Positions 1 to 7,459 are shown, numbered from the stretch's first letter. The stretch: 64,000 nucleotides of DNA from Saccharothrix coeruleofusca (GCF_014648515.1 NZ_BMRG01000018.1:34069-98068); one strand, 5' to 3'. The notes: generated by a model from the sequence alone, not told the origin. Numbers and translations are program-made.

Positions 1-192
1 GCCCCAACTGCGGTCGAGCAGCGCCTGGTACGCGTCGCGCGCGGTTTCCGTCGCCAGGCACACCGTGCTCTTGGCGGTGGTGACGCAGGTTCGCGGCGTG
101 GTCCGCTGCTCCCCGCTCGCCGCGCTCGGCGAAGCGGGTAACAGCACGACCAGGCAGGCCGCGGTGGCGGCGGACAGCGTCTTCTTGACCAT
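1..192 (-). CDS. secreted protein of unknown function, N-terminal part only
   Basis: The reading frame opens with ATG at 192 and runs off the left edge, so only 64 residues are visible. It starts MVKKTLSAATAACLVVLLP, a Lys-Lys n-region followed by a hydrophobic core and an Ala-rich ASPSAAS cleavage zone, which is a typical Sec signal peptide. The mature start holds two cysteines (TCVTTAKSTVCLA) that could form a disulfide. A purine-rich GGGGGAG lies about 11 bases before the ATG. I do not recognise the family. It is separated from the regulator/lipoprotein operon by a strong hairpin, so it is probably its own transcription unit. Confidence 0.6.
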   Translation of the reverse strand, partial: MVKKTLSAATAACLVVLLPASPSAASGEQRTTPRTCVTTAKSTVCLATETARDAYQALLDRSWG

Positions 193-287
193 CAACGGAT
201 GTCACTCCCCCTGCAAAAGCGCTGAATCCCCATGAGCGGCACGAACCGCTCCCCGCGCACAGGGTGCTCGACGCCAGGGTGGCGGAG

Positions 288-330
288 AAGGGCGGGCCGG
301 GCGGCCAGAAGTGCGGTCCGGCCCGCCCTT
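288..330. terminator. 13-bp perfect hairpin, probable terminator
   Basis: AAGGGCGGGCCGG at 288-300 is perfectly complementary to CCGGCCCGCCCTT at 318-330, with a 17-base loop. It sits just past the stop of the leftward lipoprotein gene, where a factor-independent actinobacterial terminator would be expected. There is no long U tract, which is usual in high-GC actinomycetes. Confidence 0.6.
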
Positions 331-385
331 CCGGGCAACCCGCGCCGCGCGTCCGGCCCAGTGCCGTCCGAAGTGGACGGTGGGG

Positions 386-595
386 TCAGGTCGAGGGTGT
401 GACGGCTGTCGTCGTGGGCGGGGACGAGTCCGCCGAGGAGGAGGTGGCCGAGGACGTCGGGTCGGGCCGCTGGGTGACCGTCGGGGTGGTGGCGGGCCCG
501 TCCGAGGAGGTCACCAGCGGCACCGGGTGCTCCTGGGTGGTCACCCCGCACGCCCCGGTCAGCAGGCAGGACAGCAGCAGGACGAGCCGCTTCAC
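386..595 (-). CDS. small Ser/Thr/Pro-rich lipoprotein, CseA-like by position
   Basis: This 69-residue protein begins MKRLVLLLSCLLTGACG: a basic n-region, a hydrophobic core and the lipobox LTGAC, so it should be lipidated at Cys16 and face the cell wall. The rest is a low-complexity Thr/Ser/Pro tether. Its ATG overlaps the stop of the upstream response regulator in an ATGA junction, so the two are translationally coupled. In Streptomyces the lipoprotein CseA is encoded beside the CseB/CseC envelope-stress pair. Position, size and lipobox argue for a comparable sensory or damping role, but sequence this simple gives no proof of homology. Confidence 0.6.
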   Translation of the reverse strand: MKRLVLLLSCLLTGACGVTTQEHPVPLVTSSDGPATTPTVTQRPDPTSSATSSSADSSPPTTTAVTPST

Positions 596-1275
596 CGGTC
601 CACCCCGATCCGGTAGCCCGCGCCGCGCACGGTGACCACCAGCACCGGGTCGTCGGGGTTGGGCTCGACCTTGCGGCGCAGCCTGCGGACGTGCACGTCC
701 AGCAGCCGCGTGTCACCGAAGTAGTCGTAGCCCCAGACCCGCTGGAGCAGCTGCTCGCGGGTCACGATGCGGCCCGCCGCGGCGGCCAGCTCGACCAGCA
801 GCCGGAACTCGGTCCGGGTCAGGTGCACCTCCTGGCCCGCCCGGTGCACCGTCCCCACGTCGCGGTGGATCTCCAGGTCGCCGACCCGCAGCACCTCGCC
901 CTGGTGCCCGGTGCCGCGGCGGCGCAGCAGCGCCCGGATGCGGGCGGCCAGTTCGCCCGCCACCAGCGGTTTGGAGACGTAGTCGTCCGCGCCTGCCTCC
1001 AACCCGGCGATCACGTCCGGGGTGTCGGCGCGCGCGGTGACGATGATGATCGGCAGGTCGCCGCGCGCCCGCAGGGTGCGGCAGACCTCCAGGCCGTCCA
1101 CGCCGGGCAGCGTCAGGTCCAGCAGCACCACGTCGAAGCCGTCGCCCGCCAGCACCCGCAGGGCCTGCTCCCCGGACACCGCGCCGGTGACCCGGAAGCC
1201 CTCGTCCTCCAGCGCCAGGCCGAGCGCCTGCCTGATGTTCTCGTCGTCCTCGACGAGCAGTACGGAGTGGTCCAT
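592..1275 (-). CDS. OmpR/PhoB-family response regulator (CseB-like)
   Basis: The 227-residue protein has a receiver domain (about 1-115) with the acidic pair D10/D11, phospho-acceptor D53 in VVLLDLTLPG, T80 and K102, then a winged-helix DNA-binding domain (about 130-225) with the usual ending VRGAGYRIG. I chose ATG at 1275 (MDHSVLLVEDD) because the receiver fold starts there; an upstream in-frame extension is low complexity. Two perfect 11-bp direct repeats lie 61 bases before this start, and a near copy precedes the histidine kinase gene, as expected if the protein controls its own gene and the kinase. The stop overlaps the lipoprotein start. Confidence 0.9.
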   Translation of the reverse strand: MDHSVLLVEDDENIRQALGLALEDEGFRVTGAVSGEQALRVLAGDGFDVVLLDLTLPGVDGLEVCRTLRARGDLPIIIVTARADTPDVIAGLEAGADDYVSKPLVAGELAARIRALLRRRGTGHQGEVLRVGDLEIHRDVGTVHRAGQEVHLTRTEFRLLVELAAAAGRIVTREQLLQRVWGYDYFGDTRLLDVHVRRLRRKVEPNPDDPVLVVTVRGAGYRIGVDR

Positions 1276-1336
1276 GTCCGCCCGATCTTCGCCGACCCGG
1301 CGCACCGCCTTCCACCGCCGCGCCACCGGTCGCCGC

Positions 1337-1358
1337 GATCGCAAGGTGATCGCAAGGT
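1337..1358 (-). promoter_or_regulatory. tandem 11-bp repeat, candidate response-regulator operator
   Basis: Plus strand reads GATCGCAAGGT twice without spacer (1337-1347 and 1348-1358), that is ACCTTGCGATC twice in the direction of the regulator gene. Two direct half-sites one helical turn apart are the classic operator form for OmpR/PhoB dimers. The same element recurs before the kinase gene at 3432-3453, which ties it to this system. Confidence 0.7.
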
Positions 1359-1437
1359 TGGCGGGCGGGCACGGGGTTCGCGGTGCTCGTTCGGGTCGGC
1401 TACCCGCCCGCGGCGGCGCCAACCCGGTCGTCCCCGA

Positions 1438-1866
1438 TCAGCGGGCCGCGGCGGCCTGGAACTGCCGGGGCGGGGTGCAGGGGTGCTCGACCGCGACGAC
1501 CTCGGCGAGCGCGTGCAGTGCCTGGTCGAGCCAGCTGTCCACGCGCGGGTCGGCGATTCCGCTCGCGCCGACCACGTCCGCGGTGACCGCGCTGCGGTGT
1601 GGGCCGATCCGCAGCACCTGAACGCGGCCGCGGTAGCTGGGGGTGGCGTCGCTGCCCCACACCACCCGGAGGTTCTCCCAGTCGATCGCGATGTGCCGCT
1701 CGACCGCGCCGTGCGGCAGCCACAGCCGCACCAGGTTCGGCCCGTAGCGCTCCACCTCCAGCCCGCGGGGCAGCCAGGCGGACAGGTTCTCCAGGTCGGT
1801 GATGATCTCGAAGAGGTTCTCGGCGTCGGCGGGCATGGAGAGGCTGCGGGTCAAGGTGTTCCTCAC
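1438..1866 (-). CDS. SRPBCC (polyketide cyclase/dehydrase-like) protein
   Basis: About 142 residues with the START/SRPBCC pattern: an opening strand, then the helix DAENLFEIITDLENLSAWLP, strands around VERYGPNLVRLWL and ERHIAIDWENLRVVW, and a long C-terminal helix from about residue 105. SRPBCC folds make a hydrophobic cavity for lipid-like ligands; no catalytic residues can be assigned. The start is uncertain. GTG at 1866 fits the fold, while GTG at 1914 in the same frame would add 16 Pro/Gly-rich residues. It lies between the response regulator and the kinase on the same strand, so it may belong to the same stress response. Confidence 0.7.
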   Translation of the reverse strand: MRNTLTRSLSMPADAENLFEIITDLENLSAWLPRGLEVERYGPNLVRLWLPHGAVERHIAIDWENLRVVWGSDATPSYRGRVQVLRIGPHRSAVTADVVGASGIADPRVDSWLDQALHALAEVVAVEHPCTPPRQFQAAAAR

Positions 1867-1967
1867 GGTCGGGGATGTCGCCCCCCATCCTGGGGGAGGA
1901 GCCCGTCCTTCCACCTGACAACTGCCTGACGATCACCCCACCGGGGTCAACGCGGTGTTGCGGCAGG

Positions 1968-3332
1968 TCACCGAGGTGTTTCGGGCAGCTCGACGAAGAA
2001 CCGCGCGCCCCCGCCGGGGCGCGGCTCCACGCCGGTCGTGCCGCCGTGGCGCTGCACGTGCTGGGCGACCAGGGCCAGGCCGAGCCCGCTGCCGGTGTCG
2101 GCGCCGCGGCTGCCCGCCCGCGCCCCCCGGTCGAACCGCTGGAAGACGCGCTCGCGCAGCTCGGGGGGCACGCCGGGCCCCGCGTCGTCGACCTCCAGCC
2201 GCACCCGGCCGTCCCGGCGCAGCACGCCCACCCGGATCGCGCCGCCCGCGTGCCGGTCGGCGTTGTCCAGCAGGTTGCTGACCACCCGGTCCAACCTGCG
2301 GCGGTCGCCGAGCACCCACGCCGGTTCCGCCTCCAGCGGCGTCGTGGAGCCCGGCCGGGCCGCGAGCACGTTGCGCACCAGTTCCGCCAGGTCGATCGGC
2401 TCCGCCTCGGACCCGTCCGCCCGCTGGTCGGCGCGGGAGATCTCCAGCAGGTCCACCACCATCCGGGCGAACCGGTCGACCTCGCCGGTCAGCAGGTCCA
2501 GCGCCTTGCCCGCGGCGCCGGGCAGGTCGGCGCGGCGGCGGCGCAGCACCTGGACGGCGTTGACCATGGTGGTCAGCGGGGAGCGCAGCTCGTGGCTGAC
2601 GTCGCCCGCGAACCGGGCGTCGCGCAGCACCCGCCGCTCCAGCGCCTCGGCGGTGGCGTTGAACGTGGTGGCCAGGTGGGTCAGGTCGGGGTCGGTCTGC
2701 GGAGGCAGCCGCGCGCTCAGGTCACCTCCCGCCACCCGCGAGGCGGCGCGGGTGAACTCGGTCAGCGGACGCAGCGCGCGACGGCCGGTCCAGACCCCCA
2801 ACCCCACCCCGAGCAGGCCGCTGACCAGCACGCCCAGCACCATCACCGCGCTGAGGAAGCGGAACGTCCGGTCCAGCTGCACCAGGGGCACCAGTTCCAC
2901 GTAGGCGCCCTCGGCGGCGGTGATCGGCAGGGTGACCGCGAGCACCGGCACGCCCTCCACGCGCAGCCGCTGCTTGGCCGCGGTGCCCTCGCGGCCGAGC
3001 GCCACCAGGGACCGGGGCAGCACGCCGGGGTCGACCTGGCGTCCGCTGGTGAGCACCCCGCCGGGGCGGAACAGCAGCACGGTCGAATCCGGCCCGGTGG
3101 TCAGACCGGTCAGCAGTTCCTCCAGGCCCTGCGCGCCCTGGCGCAGCGACTGGTCCACCAGCCGCGCGTTGACCTCGGCCTGCCTGGCGCCCGCCTGCTC
3201 GCGCTGGCGCAGCAGGTAGTCGGTGGCCAGCGTCCAGGTCGCGAACGACAGCGCGCTGGTGATCAGCAGCGATCCGGCGCCCAGCGCCAGCGCCACTCGC
3301 CGCCGCAACGACAGCCTGGGCACGGCTGTCAC
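1968..3332 (-). CDS. membrane sensor histidine kinase (CseC-like), HAMP/HisKA/HATPase
   Basis: About 454 residues: transmembrane helix 1 (about 13-35), an extracytoplasmic sensor of about 120 residues, transmembrane helix 2 (about 160-182), HAMP (about 183-235), HisKA with phospho-acceptor H247 in DVSHELRSPLTT, N-box NLLDNADRH (about 353), then DDAGPGV and GSGLGLAL of the ATP-binding domain. It should phosphorylate the regulator encoded at 592-1275. GTG at 3332 is my preferred start; it overlaps the stop of a 16-codon ORF in a GTGA junction. A repeat pair matching the one upstream of the regulator lies at 3432-3453. The SRPBCC gene between kinase and regulator is unusual. Confidence 0.88.
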   Translation of the reverse strand: MTAVPRLSLRRRVALALGAGSLLITSALSFATWTLATDYLLRQREQAGARQAEVNARLVDQSLRQGAQGLEELLTGLTTGPDSTVLLFRPGGVLTSGRQVDPGVLPRSLVALGREGTAAKQRLRVEGVPVLAVTLPITAAEGAYVELVPLVQLDRTFRFLSAVMVLGVLVSGLLGVGLGVWTGRRALRPLTEFTRAASRVAGGDLSARLPPQTDPDLTHLATTFNATAEALERRVLRDARFAGDVSHELRSPLTTMVNAVQVLRRRRADLPGAAGKALDLLTGEVDRFARMVVDLLEISRADQRADGSEAEPIDLAELVRNVLAARPGSTTPLEAEPAWVLGDRRRLDRVVSNLLDNADRHAGGAIRVGVLRRDGRVRLEVDDAGPGVPPELRERVFQRFDRGARAGSRGADTGSGLGLALVAQHVQRHGGTTGVEPRPGGGARFFVELPETPR

Positions 3333-3379
3333 CGCGGGACGCCGCACCCGCGCGGGCCGGGGCGCGTCGAAGACCTCAT
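3329..3379 (-). other. 16-codon ORF coupled to the histidine kinase start
   Basis: ATG at 3379 is preceded by a good ribosome-binding sequence (GGAGGGC, about 5 bases upstream) and encodes MRSSTRPGPRGCGVPR, ending in TGA that overlaps the kinase GTG. The kinase GTG itself has a weak ribosome-binding site, so this could be a leader peptide that loads ribosomes onto the kinase gene. Three Pro and four Arg codons in sixteen could make it translation-sensitive. A chance ORF remains possible. Confidence 0.3.
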
Positions 3380-3431
3380 GGTCTGCCCTCCGTCCCGTGC
3401 GGGCGTCGCGCTCCGGTCGGCCGAGCACGGC

Positions 3432-3453
3432 GATCGCAAGGTGATTGCAAGGT
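3432..3453. promoter_or_regulatory. second copy of the 11-bp tandem repeat operator
   Basis: GATCGCAAGGT (3432-3442) is followed directly by GATTGCAAGGT (3443-3453), one mismatch from the pair before the response regulator. It lies between the leftward kinase gene and the rightward small zinc-finger gene at 3497, so it could control either or both. Confidence 0.65.
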
Positions 3454-3496
3454 CGTCGTCGGTGAATCCGGACCAGAGTATCCGTCGGTATCCGAC

Positions 3497-3760
3497 ATGA
3501 TGAGCGACCGACCACCGCCCGAGCGCCGCCGAGAGAGCAGACCCCTTGCCGTGACCGCCATCCCCAGCAGCACCCCCGGCGTCGCCCCCGGCGACCGGGA
3601 CCTGTCCGATCTCGTCCTCATCTGCGACGGTTGCGGCCGGACCTTCCGCCACGACGAGCGGGGGTGGGACCTGCTGTGGTCGTCCGCGCAGGGGGCGGGG
3701 TGGAGGGGACGGGACAGGGCCGTGGGACCGCACTTCTGCTCGTGGTGTGGCGCGGCGTGA
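3497..3760 (+). CDS. small protein with a CxxC...CxxC zinc ribbon
   Basis: An 87-residue protein with a flexible Pro/Arg-rich N-terminus and a C-terminal part holding CDGCGRTF (about residue 44) and CSWCGAA at the end. The paired CxxC motifs should bind one zinc ion. There are no membrane segments or signal peptide. ATG at 3497 or 3500 lacks a good ribosome-binding site, and a GTG at 3551 is an alternative that keeps the zinc ribbon. It diverges from the kinase gene across the repeat operator. Function is unknown; such ribbons occur in small nucleic-acid-binding or regulatory proteins. Confidence 0.6.
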   Translation: MMSDRPPPERRRESRPLAVTAIPSSTPGVAPGDRDLSDLVLICDGCGRTFRHDERGWDLLWSSAQGAGWRGRDRAVGPHFCSWCGAA

Positions 3761-3770
3761 CGGCGGGCTG

Positions 3771-3801
3771 GGGCGCCGCACGTCGGACACGTGCGGCGCC
3801 C
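3771..3801. terminator. 12-bp hairpin between convergent genes
   Basis: GGGCGCCGCACG (3771-3782) pairs perfectly with CGTGCGGCGCCC (3790-3801) around a 7-base loop. It sits midway between the ends of the zinc-ribbon gene (3760) and the DUF1540 gene (3810) and can serve both directions. Confidence 0.7.
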
Positions 3802-3809
3802 GGCCCCGC

Positions 3810-4118
3810 TCAGCCCCGCGAGACGGGGGTGTAGGTCAGGCAGTTGGCGGCGTGGCCACCGCTGCCCGGTCCGACGCGGACCCCGGACGCGGTGCACTCC
3901 AGGTCGGAGTTGTACTGGCAGTCCGTGCGCGAGCAGGCGCCCACCTGGGCGATCACCTTCGTCAGGCCGCCCTTGGTGGACAGCGGGACGAACGTGCCGC
4001 AGTCGGCTGCGCCGTCGGTGCCGTTCACGGTGATCGCGAACGCGTGGCACCCGTCGTGGTTGTACGAGCAGCCGGTGACGGTGCACTCGTGGACGGCAGG
4101 CATTTCAGTTGTGGTCAT
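3810..4118 (-). CDS. DUF1540 domain protein (cysteine-rich, probable metal binding)
   Basis: The 102-residue protein carries two copies of the DUF1540 pattern: C-x4-C-x-Y-N (CTVTGCSYN, about residue 12) with later cysteines GCHAF and ADCGTF, and a second copy CSRTDCQYN (about 62) with LECTASGV and NCLTYTP. The repeated Cys spacing suggests metal binding, but the family has no established activity. The ATG at 4118 opens MTTTEMPAVHEC. A near-consensus iron box lies 77 bases upstream, hinting at iron-dependent repression. The gene is monocistronic and ends at a bidirectional hairpin. Confidence 0.8.
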   Translation of the reverse strand: MTTTEMPAVHECTVTGCSYNHDGCHAFAITVNGTDGAADCGTFVPLSTKGGLTKVIAQVGACSRTDCQYNSDLECTASGVRVGPGSGGHAANCLTYTPVSRG

Positions 4119-4194
4119 GACCGCTCCTCTGGACAGCGGGCTCCGTCAATCGGAACGGTGCCACCGGCGATTCGGGCCCGCAACCGGAGAGAAT

Positions 4195-4213
4195 TTAGGG
4201 GAGCCTAACCTAT
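4195..4213 (-). promoter_or_regulatory. candidate iron box (DmdR/IdeR/DtxR type)
   Basis: On the minus strand the 19-mer ATAGGTTAGGCTCCCCTAA differs at two positions from the actinobacterial iron-box consensus TTAGGTTAGGCTCACCTAA. It lies 77-95 bases upstream of the DUF1540 start, in an AT-rich patch (TATTATCTTTT on the plus strand) that looks like a promoter core. It could also act on the rightward frame starting near 4320. Confidence 0.6.
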
Positions 4214-4319
4214 TATCTTTTGCGGATTGCGTCTTCCCAGTTCAGAGGCCGCACGCAGGGGTGATGGGTAAAACCGCACATCGCTCGGAGAGGTGTTCCG
4301 CGACCCATAAGGGGGACCA

Positions 4320-4780
4320 TTGAAAGTGGTGCCTCCGGCGTTGTCGGACCGAAATCGATCGCTTGCCCGCGAAGTGCCGCGCACGGCCGGGAACGGGGTG
4401 CGCGGCGGTCGTCGCCCGGCGAGCGCCAGGGAACGCGGCCGGGCCTGTCGCCCGCTTGGGTCGTCGAGCGGACCCGGCGGGCCGCCGCCGAGAAGGCCAG
4501 GCAGGACCTGCGGGCCGGGCAGCCGCGCGAGTGGCTGGTCGACCGGCTCGCAGGCCGGGTGCTGGCCGCGCTGGACCTGGCAGTGCCCCCGACGGCGCCC
4601 GCCGACCCGCACGAGGTACGCCCGGTCCGGTTGGAGGAGGAGGCCCTGAGCCGGGTGACGGCGCGGCTGCTGGGCGAGGCCAAGGACCTGCTGCGTGTCC
4701 TGCTCTTCGGCGGCGCCGAGGACGGCGTGGACCTGGCCCGCACCGAGTGCGAGCTGCTCACCCTCAAGTCGATTCTGTAG
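4320..4780 (+). pseudogene. hypothetical small gene, apparently frameshifted near 4440
   Basis: A well-placed ribosome-binding sequence (AAGGGGGACC) precedes TTG at 4320, which opens MKVVPPALSDRNRSLAREV. The convincingly coding part is in another frame: from about 4442 it reads GLSPAWVVERTRRAAAEKAR, then a helical region, and ends ECELLTLKSIL at 4780 with strong G/C third-position bias. That second frame has no ATG, GTG or TTG before 4559, which would cut the protein to 73 residues. The simplest reading is a gene of roughly 150 codons with a frameshift (real or a sequence error). The family is not recognised. Confidence 0.4.
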
Positions 4781-4801
4781 GCCGCGACGACGGGACCCGG
4801 A

Positions 4802-6034
4802 TCACCGCGCCTCCTCACCCACGTGGGCCTCGGCGGGCCGGGCCTCGGCGGGGCGGGGCTCCGCCGTGGGCAGCACGGCGGTCACCCGGAACCCGCCGCC
4901 CGCCACCGGTCCCGCCGCCAGCGTGCCGCCCACGACGGCCAGCCGCTCGCGCAGCCCGAGCAGGCCGTGGTCGGTCGGCAGCACGGCGCGCCCAGGCCGC
5001 AGGCCGCGGCCGTCGTCGACGACCGCCACGGTCAGCTCATCCCGGTCCCAGCACAGCCGCACCTCGGCGTCCGCGCCCGGCCCCACGTGCTTGGTCACGT
5101 TGGTCAGCGCCTCCTGCACCACCCGGTAGGCCGCCAGGTCGACGCTGGCGGCGAGCCCGCGCGGCACGCCCTCCACCCGCGTGCGGACCCGCACCCCGGC
5201 CGCCGAGGCCGCCGCCACCAGGTGCGCCACGTCGGCCAGACCCGGCTGCGGTCCGTCCGCGGTCGCCTCGGCGTCCTCGCGGTCGGGGCGCAGCGCGGTC
5301 AGCATCCGGCGCAGCTCGCCCATGGCCTGCTCGCCGGACTCCTCGATGTGGCCCAGCGCCTCCCGCACCCGTCCCTGATCGCTGTCGAGCACCCGCCGCG
5401 CGTTCGCCGCCTGCAGGACCATGACCGTCACGGAGCGGGCCACGATGTCGTGCAACTCCCTGGCGATGCGGGTGCGCTCCTCCAGCACCGCCTCCCTGGC
5501 CTCGGCCCGCCGCCGGAACGCCAGGTCGTCCGCGTGCTGCCTGCTCATCCGCACCCAGCGCCCGGCGGCCCACGCGCAGCCGTACAGCACCAGGTAGAAG
5601 GCCAGCGTGCCGTACAGCGCCGCAGCCCGGCCCTCCGCCGGGCGGGAGCCGGACTCCAGCAGCGCGGCGAGCACCGCCAGCGGACCGGTCGCCGCCAGCG
5701 CCCCGACGGCCACCGGGGTGCGGGCGCGCAGCGCCACGGTGAACAGCGCAACGCACGGCGTCGCGGTCGGCCGGAAGTCGATGCCGCTGACCGGGGCGGC
5801 CAGCGCCGCACAGGTCCAGACCACCGCGAACACCGCGACGGGGCGCCTGCGGCGGGCGGAGAGCGCCAGCAGCCCCACCCCGGCGAAGGCCAGGGCAACG
5901 GCCGCGCTCGCGTTCGTCGCCGGGTGGCGGCTGAAGGTGGAGAACAGGAGCACGTCCAGGATCGCCGCCGACACGGCCAGCGCCACGTCGGCCGCGCTCG
6001 CGCGGGACAGCCACCAGTGCTGTCCCGTGATCAT
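4802..6034 (-). CDS. NarL-type sensor histidine kinase, orphan
   Basis: 410 residues: four or five transmembrane helices in the first 160 residues with almost no external sensor, then a HisKA_3 dimerisation domain with phospho-acceptor H195 in RIARELHDIVARSV, and a C-terminal HATPase domain with VVQEALTNVTKH, VVDDGRGL and HGLLGLRERL. This is the architecture of kinases that pair with NarL/LuxR-type regulators, but none is encoded next to it. The ATG at 6034 overlaps the stop of the upstream 112-codon ORF (ATGA), so both are made together. The C-terminus has a short Ala/Pro/Glu repeat tail. Confidence 0.88.
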   Translation of the reverse strand: MITGQHWWLSRASAADVALAVSAAILDVLLFSTFSRHPATNASAAVALAFAGVGLLALSARRRRPVAVFAVVWTCAALAAPVSGIDFRPTATPCVALFTVALRARTPVAVGALAATGPLAVLAALLESGSRPAEGRAAALYGTLAFYLVLYGCAWAAGRWVRMSRQHADDLAFRRRAEAREAVLEERTRIARELHDIVARSVTVMVLQAANARRVLDSDQGRVREALGHIEESGEQAMGELRRMLTALRPDREDAEATADGPQPGLADVAHLVAAASAAGVRVRTRVEGVPRGLAASVDLAAYRVVQEALTNVTKHVGPGADAEVRLCWDRDELTVAVVDDGRGLRPGRAVLPTDHGLLGLRERLAVVGGTLAAGPVAGGGFRVTAVLPTAEPRPAEARPAEAHVGEEAR

Positions 6035-6369
6035 GACCCGTTCTTCTCGCGGACCGGGGTGGACTCGCCCACGGCGGGCTGGACGCCGGACAGCGCCACC
6101 GGGCGCTGGAACACCGGTTCGCGCTGCTCCCGCTCGACCGCTGCCACCTGCCGTGGCGACTCCGGCGGGATCGCCTCGCACGCGCCCGCCGGCACCGCAC
6201 CCTTCAACGCGCAGCCGGCGCGCTCGGCCCGCAGTCGCTCGCCCCCGGTCGGCGGTAGCGGAAGCACGAGCGGGTCGACGCCTCCGGTGGCCAGGTGCTC
6301 CTCCACTGGTCTCCCGTCGAAACCCGCGCTTTGCGCGGACACCACCAGTCGCACATCGGAACCGGACAT
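6031..6369 (-). CDS. hypothetical protein coupled to the orphan kinase
   Basis: A 112-residue protein with a very strong ribosome-binding sequence (GGGGAGGAAAG) just before its ATG and a stop that overlaps the kinase start by 4 bases, so it is very likely translated. It has no signal peptide or membrane helix. It opens with a strand-like MSGSDVRLVVSAQ and has two cysteines (AGCALKG, AGACEA) mid-protein. The neighbouring kinase lacks an obvious sensor domain, so this could be a partner that brings the signal. That role is inference; the family is not recognised. Confidence 0.6.
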   Translation of the reverse strand: MSGSDVRLVVSAQSAGFDGRPVEEHLATGGVDPLVLPLPPTGGERLRAERAGCALKGAVPAGACEAIPPESPRQVAAVEREQREPVFQRPVALSGVQPAVGESTPVREKNGS

Positions 6370-6661
6370 TCTTTCCTCCCCGTTCTCGCGTCAATCGCTT
6401 TGTTCGCACGCCCCGAGAACAATGGGACCGCCTTGTCCCTGCACGTATCGTCCACCCGGTGTCGGACCTTGAGCCTCCCTCTGGAGGCTTACCTCGAACG
6501 AGGGGCGATGGACACGGAACTGCCTGATTAGGCCCCTTGAGTGAGGGGGAGATGCTCCGATCGGGCAGCCCGTACGGGCACTGCGGGGCGCACTTTCGCC
6601 CCGTTCCCCCCGCTGGCGGACGCGGTGAATCCGCCCGTTGCCGGACGAAAGGGGCGAATCC
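6370..6661. other. intergenic region, divergent from the kinase operon
   Basis: It contains the leftward promoter region of the kinase operon. GTTCTCG near 6383 and CGAGAAC near 6413 form a loose inverted repeat with a long AT-richer spacer. I see no convincing gene; frames here lack third-position G/C bias. Confidence 0.35.
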
Positions 6662-7051
6662 GTGGGAATCACTTTTCCCGAAATCAGCGACTCGCGATGG
6701 CCGCGAGACCCGAGTGGTCGGCGCGGTGGCGCTCGACGTGGTGACCGTCGAGGCGACCGCCGGCTCAACCCCGAGCAGGCGCTCGCGGTCGTGCGGGCGT
6801 GGCGCGGGTTGTCCTCAGGCGAGGGGAAATCCCTGCACAGCAACGGAACCATCGCGATGCGGTGTTCATTCAGGACGGACGACGAGTTCACCGACCTCGC
6901 GGGCCACGGCGTGCTGGGCGCGGTCGGGTAGGGCGACGTGGCCCGGCGCGGGATTCCCGGCGGCTGCTCACTGCGGGACCTGCGCGCGGTCAAGGGTCCG
7001 GACCTGCTCGTCGAGGTCGAAGGAATCGCACCGCGACCGGAGAAGGAGTGA
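6662..7051 (+). pseudogene. degraded ORF with an in-frame stop
   Basis: From about 6772 a frame with good codon bias reads LNPEQALAVVRAWRGLSSGE and continues through TIAMRCSFRTDDEFTDLAGH. It hits TAG at 6929-6931 and then carries on in the same frame with GDVARRGIPGGCSLRDLRAV to TGA at 7049-7051. A possible GTG start is at 6662, but the first 35 codons show poor bias. This looks like one gene broken by a nonsense mutation. The following frame starts with GTG overlapping its stop. I do not recognise the family. Confidence 0.35.
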
Positions 7052-7248
7052 CCACGCGGGACACGTCGGCCTCGATCCTCCTGCCGCCGCCGTACCTGCC
7101 GGTGCTGATGGTCACCGACGGCGAGTCGGTCGCCCCGCCTGCGGGCGACCCGGACCGGCACGACACGCTGTCGGCGGGGCCGCGTGGCCCGCCGCGAGCG
7201 CGTCACAGCGCTTCTGCCCCCGCTGCTGCCCGTGATGCGATACAGTGA
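7048..7248 (+). pseudogene. short coupled ORF, coding bias lost after about 45 codons
   Basis: GTG at 7048 overlaps the preceding TGA, with GGAGAAGGA directly upstream. The first 45 codons (VTTRDTSASILLPPPYLPVL onward) have almost pure G/C third positions. The last 20 (ending ASAPAAARDAIQ) do not, which suggests the reading frame shifted and the true C-terminus is lost. A further frame, GTG 7245 to 7463, chains on but has weak bias, and I do not call it. Confidence 0.3.
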
Positions 7249-7459
7249 GTGCGAGAGAGACCACTGCCCGCCTCCTGCGGGCTCTCCGGGTCGGTCCGAT
7301 CCGGTTCTCCAGTCGAGGACGGGGAGCCGACAGCGCCGCCGGGGCATCGGGTCGTTCCCGCCACTGCCTCGTTCCGCGAACGCGCTTCCTCCGATCCCTC
7401 ATCGGCCGCACGGCCGTCGAAGGGCTCTCCCACTCGACCTCCAGGCAGATGGAGCCCGC

